Assembly: GCA_003116875.1 (NCBI GenBank)
Contig: BCKT01000006.1
Location: 1,213,934-1,277,933, forward strand
Reading direction: 5' to 3'
Source: Takashimella koratensis
Taxonomy: Eukaryota; Basidiomycota; Tremellomycetes; Trichosporonales; Tetragoniomycetaceae
Length of the DNA stretch: 64,000 nucleotides
The translations under genes were made by a program, and so were the position numbers. Shown piece after piece: positions 58,694-64,000 of this stretch. The first letter of the stretch is position 1; each line of letters opens with the position of its first letter. A model generated the notes under the pieces. It saw nothing but the letters and a program-made list of their open reading frames with translations, searched no databases and was not told the DNA's origin.

Positions 58694-59154
58694 TGCAGCA
58701 AGAGTTAGAGGTAGGTACGCTGAAGTGACGGTTTGTCGGTAGTAGTTGAATTCACGGGCGGAAAGAAATGTCAAGGGAACCAAACAAACGGGCCGAGTGT
58801 AAGGAAGTTGGGCAGAGTGACCCGAAGAGCAAAAAGGAAGGATGACAGGGCGAGGCCAGTGTGATGGGACGCTCAAAGTCAGGTCGAGGATGAGATATAG
58901 AGGGCTAGGTGGGCCGGCAATGTTGAGGATTCGGGTGTCTGGTATCTGGAGTTGGTGTGGTGAGGGATGGTGAGGAAGGACGAGACGAGACAAACGCGAA
59001 ACTTGAAATTACAAATTCAGTTTCCTCGACTTGCCGTTTTGTCCTTTCCCTCCATCCTTCATCCCGGTCTCGACTGCACCTCTTCTTCCTTCCTCCACCA
59101 TTCCACCCCTCTCTCCTTCGCCCCGACTCTCCCCGCCTTCGCTACCACCCCTGC
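58694..59154. promoter_or_regulatory. Divergent promoter between the Rad60-like and glutaredoxin-like genes
   Basis: A 461-bp interval between opposite start codons. The right end is CT-rich (leader of the + strand gene). No discrete motif is identified. Confidence 0.5.
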
Positions 59155-59760
59155 ATGGCACCAAAGGTCCCGCTGCCCCGGCTCACTCTCTTCACGGGCG
59201 GTAAGGAGTGTTCCCTGTGCGAGGTGCGTCCCAGTCCCCGCCGACCATTTGCCACTGACTCGTACCCATTGCCTGTTGATTTCGTCCTTCCTTCTCATTC
59301 GCATGCCAAGCTCAACCTCCACCCTTGCTGTTCTTATCGTCTGCTGACTGTGTTAAACCTCACATACAGGTGGCCAAGACCGACCTTGCGGTGATCCGCC
59401 AGACACACCCGTTCGAGATCACCTTGTTCAATATCCGCTCACCGCCAACTGGCACGGACCCGCGTGACGCCAAGCGCTGGCGCAGGTTGTACCAGTACGA
59501 GATTGTAAGTGACCTATCTGTCCAACTCGAGCTCTTCTCCTATACTACATCATAGTACCTGCTCTGCTTAGGTTATCACTACAAAGCTGACCACTTTGCA
59601 ACAGCCCGTGCTGCACCTCGGCGAGAAGCGTATTCAGAAGAACAGGATCGACAAGGGCGCGGTTGTCCGTGCTCTTGAAGAATGGCGGGCGACAGCGGAT
59701 GCGGAGGCGGATGCGACGGCGAAGGGGCTGAAGGAGAGCAGTCAGGGGAGACAGGAGTAG
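59155..59760 (+). CDS. Glutaredoxin-like DUF836 protein
   Basis: Exons 59155-59223, 59370-59504 and 59605-59760 join in phase to 119 aa. The thioredoxin-fold hallmarks are LTLFTGGKECSLCEVAK (active-site CSLC near residues 20-23), the beta strand FEITLFNIR, and the cis-Pro IPVLHLG followed by KGAVVRALEEW. This matches the short glutaredoxin-like group that includes yeast YDR286C and human C5orf63, whose redox role is poorly known. The Ala/Glu-rich C-terminal tail of about 25 residues is not part of the fold. Its last 79 nt overlap the start of the next reading frame on the same strand. Confidence 0.85.
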
Positions 59761-61710
59761 GGCGAGGTGATAGTGGTTTGTCCTCAAAGTCAAGATCAAG
59801 CGCGTTCACGCCGTACCGCTCGATCCTGAGCTTTGGTGGATTGGCGGAGGAGGAAAACAAGGCTGAGGATCTATTTCTCGACGACGGGCACAGAGATGGT
59901 GTAGACAAGGCTGGGGCCGAAGCTCAAGATGGATTTTCGGGAGGTCAGGTATCGTCGACCGAAGGTTTGGTTCCATCGCCTCTTACTGCCCTGCCGCCGT
60001 GGCGAAGAGCAGTGGGTCGGTCTTTCTTCACCCTCAACGAGGATCTGATGCGGTGGTCGTATGTTCTCGACGTTCCGCGTCACGGAATCGATACCGACAT
60101 GGACGAATTTATCGATACCCTCCAAAGAACGTATACGGCTTTCAGCGACGTACCTGTAGGTTCTGATATTCCCGTCCAGTCTTCCCCGCCACCCATGTGG
60201 AGCATAGATACCGACGACGACCACAACTTCATTTCCCCAACCAACGCCATGGAAGCTTCTACGATCTCTTCCCCGCCTTCCGCTGTTCTTCGAGTCCCTC
60301 TCAATTCCACCCCTTCGATCAAGTACGACGTCATCTCTTCCCCCTTCCACTTTTTCCTCACTTCCCAACCTCTCAAACCACCAGCGCCCACCCCATCTTC
60401 CGTGGTTTGCTGGAATTGCCGACTCCTGGGCCACAGGTACACACTCTGTCCCTTCTCTCGGGACCCGCAGACTCTCCGAGCCTCACGCGAAGCACAACTC
60501 GCGGCGTCCGACCCAGACAACACCGACATCAGACTCCCGGAAAGCGTGTATGCTGCGTTGGAAGAGTGTATGGCGCTGCCGAGGTCGAAGGGGGATTTGG
60601 AGGAGGAACAAGAGAGGCGAAGGCGGATGATGGAAAGGTTCCAGGTGGGACAAGTCGGAGAAGAGTTGGCAATGGCGGTGTGTTGGGTGGGCGAGGGGCA
60701 AGCAAGGGGTGGGAGGGGTGGAAGTGGGGATTCGTGGGCTGGGAGAGACGGGAGGGATGGGAGGATGGATGGAGGATGGAGTGAGGATGAGGGGGATGAG
60801 AGTGAGGCCGAAAGTGAGAGCGAAGAAGCGCAGCAAGAGAGGAAGGAACGGAAGGAACGAGTCAAAGAATGTCGGAGAAGAGGGCACTGGCCTTGGCTCG
60901 TCTCTATGGCTAAGTGGGGCTACCCTCCAGGCTACTTCATCGAGCGTGGTAAGTCAGATATCTGCCTCTAACTCTCCTCAAGCCACCTCCCAGCTTTCCC
61001 AAACCCACACCCTTCTCTTCACTGCATTTTTCATGGTAGTGTGCTATGCTGACCTAGCTATCCTAGATCCGCGCGAAACTGTGGAGAGCCGTATCGACGC
61101 ATTGAGAATCGACAACTCGTGGATGGCCGAACTCAGTGACTTACAGGTCTTTGGAGGATCCCTGGGCTCGCCACAGTCTTCTGCAATTGGAAAAAACGAG
61201 ACAGGCGGATCTGTCAGCTCGGTCAGTGATAATGACGAAGAAGATAGTGGGAGCGATATGGAGATGGACGTCGAGTCAGAGTTAGCGTCGAGCTCGACTA
61301 CCCCTGATTCGGTTGATGTAGTTCAGAAATTCGATTTGGTGCCATTCCCACCGGCACCGCCCACCTCGCCACCACCCTCACCACCGTCATCTCCACCACC
61401 GCTGCCACCAACATCTCCACCACCTCCGCCTCCTGGCTCTTCCCCTCCTTCACCACCTCCTTCTCCCCCGCCTCTCCCTCCCTCATTTGGGCCCTCCTTC
61501 CATGCATCCTGGCATCCACCTCTTGGACCCGCCACTCGCCCGCCACCCCCGCCTATTCCACTCTCGACCCGTACAGCGCAGGCAATGACGACGACGTTGA
61601 CGAGTACTCGGCCCGCGGCCAGGCGGTGGGCAAAGTACGAGACCGAATTGTTTGATTCGGATCGACTTGTGCCGTATTCGTCAGCACGACCGCTTCCGCT
61701 CGGACAATGA
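59682..61710 (+). CDS. Zinc-knuckle PSP-domain protein, ZCCHC8-like
   Basis: Exons 59682-60948 and 61067-61710 join in phase to 636 aa. A CCHC knuckle, C-X2-C-X4-H-X4-C (CWNCRLLGHRYTLCPFSRD), lies near residue 245. A Gly/Asp/Glu-rich linker is followed by the PSP-type segment WPWLVSMAKWGYPPGYFIERDPRE, split by the intron. The C-terminus is acidic, then a Pro-rich run of SPPPS/PPPP units. Knuckle plus PSP is the layout of ZCCHC8, the scaffold of the NEXT complex that feeds nuclear RNA to the exosome. The start is uncertain: ATG 59682 lies inside the preceding gene's last exon. The next in-frame ATG (60048) would remove 122 residues that look like real protein. Confidence 0.75.
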
Positions 61711-61914
61711 GTCCCGACTAAGGGGGCTCATTTCTTATTCTACCTGAACAGTCTTTCATCACCTTGGAGCGTTTGACATCATCTCAATATCATCTACATC
61801 AGTTGCATCGTATTGTTTTCCACAATTCAACCTTTCAATGCATTTACTTCAACCATGCAGCTATATAAACCCAATACTTTCCCTCTTTCGCTCCCATGGT
61901 GTCTCAGACGGGCT
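61711..61914. other. Convergent 3' intergenic region
   Basis: About 0.2 kb between the ZCCHC8-like and FF-domain gene stops. It is T-rich with no feature seen. Confidence 0.5.
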
Positions 61915-64000
61915 TTAGTAGCCGCCGACGTTGTGAATCGTCTGAGTCCCCTTGGTCGCTTCGAGGTTGCCAAGGAAGTCCTGGGAGTTGTTCAGCAAGA
62001 CACTCTATTGTGATCCATTTGAATCGTCTTCTGTGAGTAGAAAATGGACTCACTCTCAACCACTGTTCTCGGACGTCGGGGATGTGGTCAAACTGTCGGT
62101 ACCGCTTGTCGCGCTGTGAATGGAGGCATCAGCGTTCGATTCCTCTCCTTCCAACCACGACCAAACCTCAAGCAAACCTCGTGCTCAAAACTCACTCTTA
62201 GGACCGACTTGATCTCATCCAAATCAATCTTCTGCGCCAATGCAATCATATCCACATTCCTATCCGCATCTTCTCCACCTACATCATCCACATCTTCCAC
62301 ATGTACCGTATCCTCTCCTGCATATTTCGCATCGGCATCATCGATCGTCTTCTTCCTTAGCCTTCCCCAAAATTCAACAAACTTGTTTTCGCCGAGCATT
62401 TGGTCGAATTCAGTTCGAGCTTCGGCTTCGCGAGAGCGTTGCCAGGCGCGCCATCGGTCTTCGAGGGCGCCGGCGTTGTCCGCTCCCAGCCCGAGGCGCG
62501 CGACGAGCGGGTCGTCGATGATCAGTGGGTAAACAGCGTCAAAAGAGGTGTCCAATGCAGGGGTATGGGTGGAGAAGAGCGTGTGCAAAGCGTTGGATCG
62601 CTTGGATGAGATGCGAGAGATGTGATCAGAGAAGAGTCTTTGTTTGTCTCCAGGGCGAAGAGCAGGGTTATTGAATCGAGGGTCTTGCTCGAGGATCGGA
62701 AGAGCCATTTGCCATGTAGTCTGTGGGGACATGGGTATCAGCAACAGTGAGAGGAAGAATAGAGAGTCAAAAGAGAATCAAATCCCAAGTTTGAACAGTT
62801 TTCACTCACATCGTGGTCTCGAATCACGTCAACCAGTAGACTCCCATACAATCTCTCTGCCTCTTCCCTACTCGCTCCAGCTCTTGATCTATCCACATCC
62901 GCGCTGACCTTTGCTTGTACTTCCTGCACTTTCGCCTGTCGTTCCCTCAAACTCGCCGCTTCACGCTCTTTCCTCTCCCTAACCTTACGCGCTGCTGCTT
63001 CCTCTGGCGTCTCGTTGGCCACCTCGGCAGCCTGCTCGACTTTCTTCATATGCGATTTGAACAGCTCTTCTCGCAGCGAACTGGACCCAACGGCATCGTA
63101 TCGGGGGTCACTGGAGATCCCGCGCTTGACTTGGGACCATGACGAGCCGGCAGCGATCTCGGTCTCAGTGAGGAGCTCGAAGAAGTCGGTTTCGGCTCGC
63201 TGCGCATCCGCTCGTTTTCCTAGAGTTGTTAGTAGCTGTGGCTTCTTTCGCCCAGACAGCCAAACCATGAACCGACTTACTCTCGCCGAGTTCGCGAAGA
63301 TGAACCTTGAACGCCTTCTCCCTCTCCCTATCGTCCCTTCCAAACGCATAAAACCTCCTATCCTTCTTCCATTTCTTCCTGAAATCATCCCACCTCGTTC
63401 TTGTACTAGTCACGTCTTCCCTCAGAAGCGTGCGGTACTCTTTCTCTGGATCGACCTTCTTCTTGTCCCCTCCTGCACCAGCCTGGGCCGATCCAGAGCC
63501 GGCCGTGGTTGAAGATGATGTGGAGGCTTTGTTGAGACGGCGCGCACGGCCAACATCGCGACAGTACTCGTCGAACACTTCTTGGCGCTCCTTCATTGAT
63601 GAGAGGAGAACGTAACGCGGGTCGTTGATGAAAAGAGGAAGGGACTGGTCCCATGGCGAGAAAGGCGAGATTTTCTTCTCGATAAGCAAGGCCTGTAACG
63701 TCCAGTTAGCCTTAACATGTTTACGTATACCTGTGACTCAGCACTCACCTTGAACAACGCACGACCTTCCTCGGGGGAGACTGAGACCTTCTGGGGCACA
63801 GCAAACACTTGTTTTGCCGCCTCTTCCTCTTTCCTCTCATTCTCCTCCTTCTCCCTTTCTCTCTCCTCCTCCGCCGCCTTGTCCGCTTCTGCGAATTCTG
63901 CAGCTACCGCCTTCATCCACTCTGCCTCGTCTTCCTCATCTTGTGGCCCAAGTTCTTCCCCATCCTCTTCACCCCCTCCCTCTACCTCACCTCTCTCCCC
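61915..64000 (-). CDS. TCERG1/CA150-like FF-domain transcription-splicing factor (5' end outside window)
   Basis: Visible minus-strand exons are 64000 (open)-63749, 63692-63281, 63219-62810, 62720-62196, 62113-62054 and 62004-61915, in phase for 582 residues to the stop. An acidic, Glu/Lys-rich coiled coil comes first. FF domains follow: EEGRALFKALLIEKKISPFSPW...INDPRYVLLSSMKERQEVFDEYC, then RTLLREDVTSTRTRWDDFRKKW, ADAQRAETDFFELLTE...DPRYDAVGSSSLREELFKSH, then later helical repeats (TTWQMALPILEQDPRF, FDQMLGENKFVEFW). The short C-terminal exons encode KRYRQFDHIPDVREQWL. FF repeats bind the phosphorylated RNA polymerase II CTD and splicing factors; TCERG1/Urn1 proteins also have WW domains upstream, which would lie beyond 64000. 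Prp40 is the alternative, but spacing and motifs favour TCERG1. Confidence 0.87.

Noticed and set aside
61298..61546. Gly/Glu-rich minus-strand ORFs
   Set aside because: Antisense shadows of the Pro-rich tail of the ZCCHC8-like gene.

Overview
This is a eukaryotic nuclear window, most likely from a basidiomycete yeast-like fungus (Tremellomycetes is the best guess). The evidence is: short introns (about 45-130 nt) in nearly every gene, with GTRNGT donors, CTGAY/CTAAC-like branch points and CAG/TAG acceptors; GC-rich CT-tract leaders; and a fungal gene set (AreA-type GATA factor, FlbA/Sst2-type RGS protein, Zn2Cys6 and Yap-type bZIP factors, questin-oxidase-like enzyme). Gene models were assembled by hand from splice sites and phase. 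Every internal junction quoted keeps the reading frame. There are no rRNA or tRNA genes, CRISPR arrays or coding transposons that I can support. One 100-N assembly gap lies at 27751-27850.

Layout, left to right: a disordered Ser/Pro-rich protein (+, 1719-3148); a four-TM membrane protein (-, 3799-4868); a two-thioredoxin-domain PDI ending in KDEL (+, 5781-8102); a 4.3-kb upstream region and a giant AreA-like GATA factor (+, 12435-17450); a two-TM protein (-, 18334-19611); a mitochondrial CYC2/cytochrome-b5-reductase-like flavoprotein (+, 19819-21209); a Vps3/TGFBRAP1-family CORVET subunit (-, 21637-25826); a HIT-superfamily protein (-, 26151-27470); proteasome lid subunit Rpn3 (+, 27910-30249); a questin-oxidase-like protein (-, 30520-32591); a Gly-rich protein with a dehydrin-like C-terminus (-, 33126-34620); a 6PGDH/beta-hydroxyacid-dehydrogenase-like protein (+, 35604-37032); and a Yap-type bZIP factor (-, 37945-39643).

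A 6.4-kb gene-poor stretch (39644-46011) follows, with a 41-nt-arm inverted repeat and a 41-nt poly-C tract. After it come an RGS protein (+, 46012-48373), a Zn2Cys6 factor (-, 49056-52301), mitochondrial pyruvate carrier MPC2 (-, 52814-53575), the splicing cofactor cactin (+, 53847-56618), a Rad60/Esc2/NIP45 SUMO-like protein (-, 56926-58693), a glutaredoxin-like DUF836 protein (+, 59155-59760), an overlapping ZCCHC8-like zinc-knuckle/PSP protein (+, 59682-61710), and the C-terminal part of a TCERG1/CA150-like FF-domain protein (-, 61915 to beyond 64000).

The genes do not form an obvious pathway cluster. Two patterns stand out. Housekeeping genes are packed with a few hundred bases between them, while the AreA-like, bZIP and RGS regulators each have several kb upstream and a 0.7-0.9 kb stretch before the start codon with no ATG on the coding strand. 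Long poly-C/poly-G homopolymers also recur in leaders, an intron and intergenic DNA.
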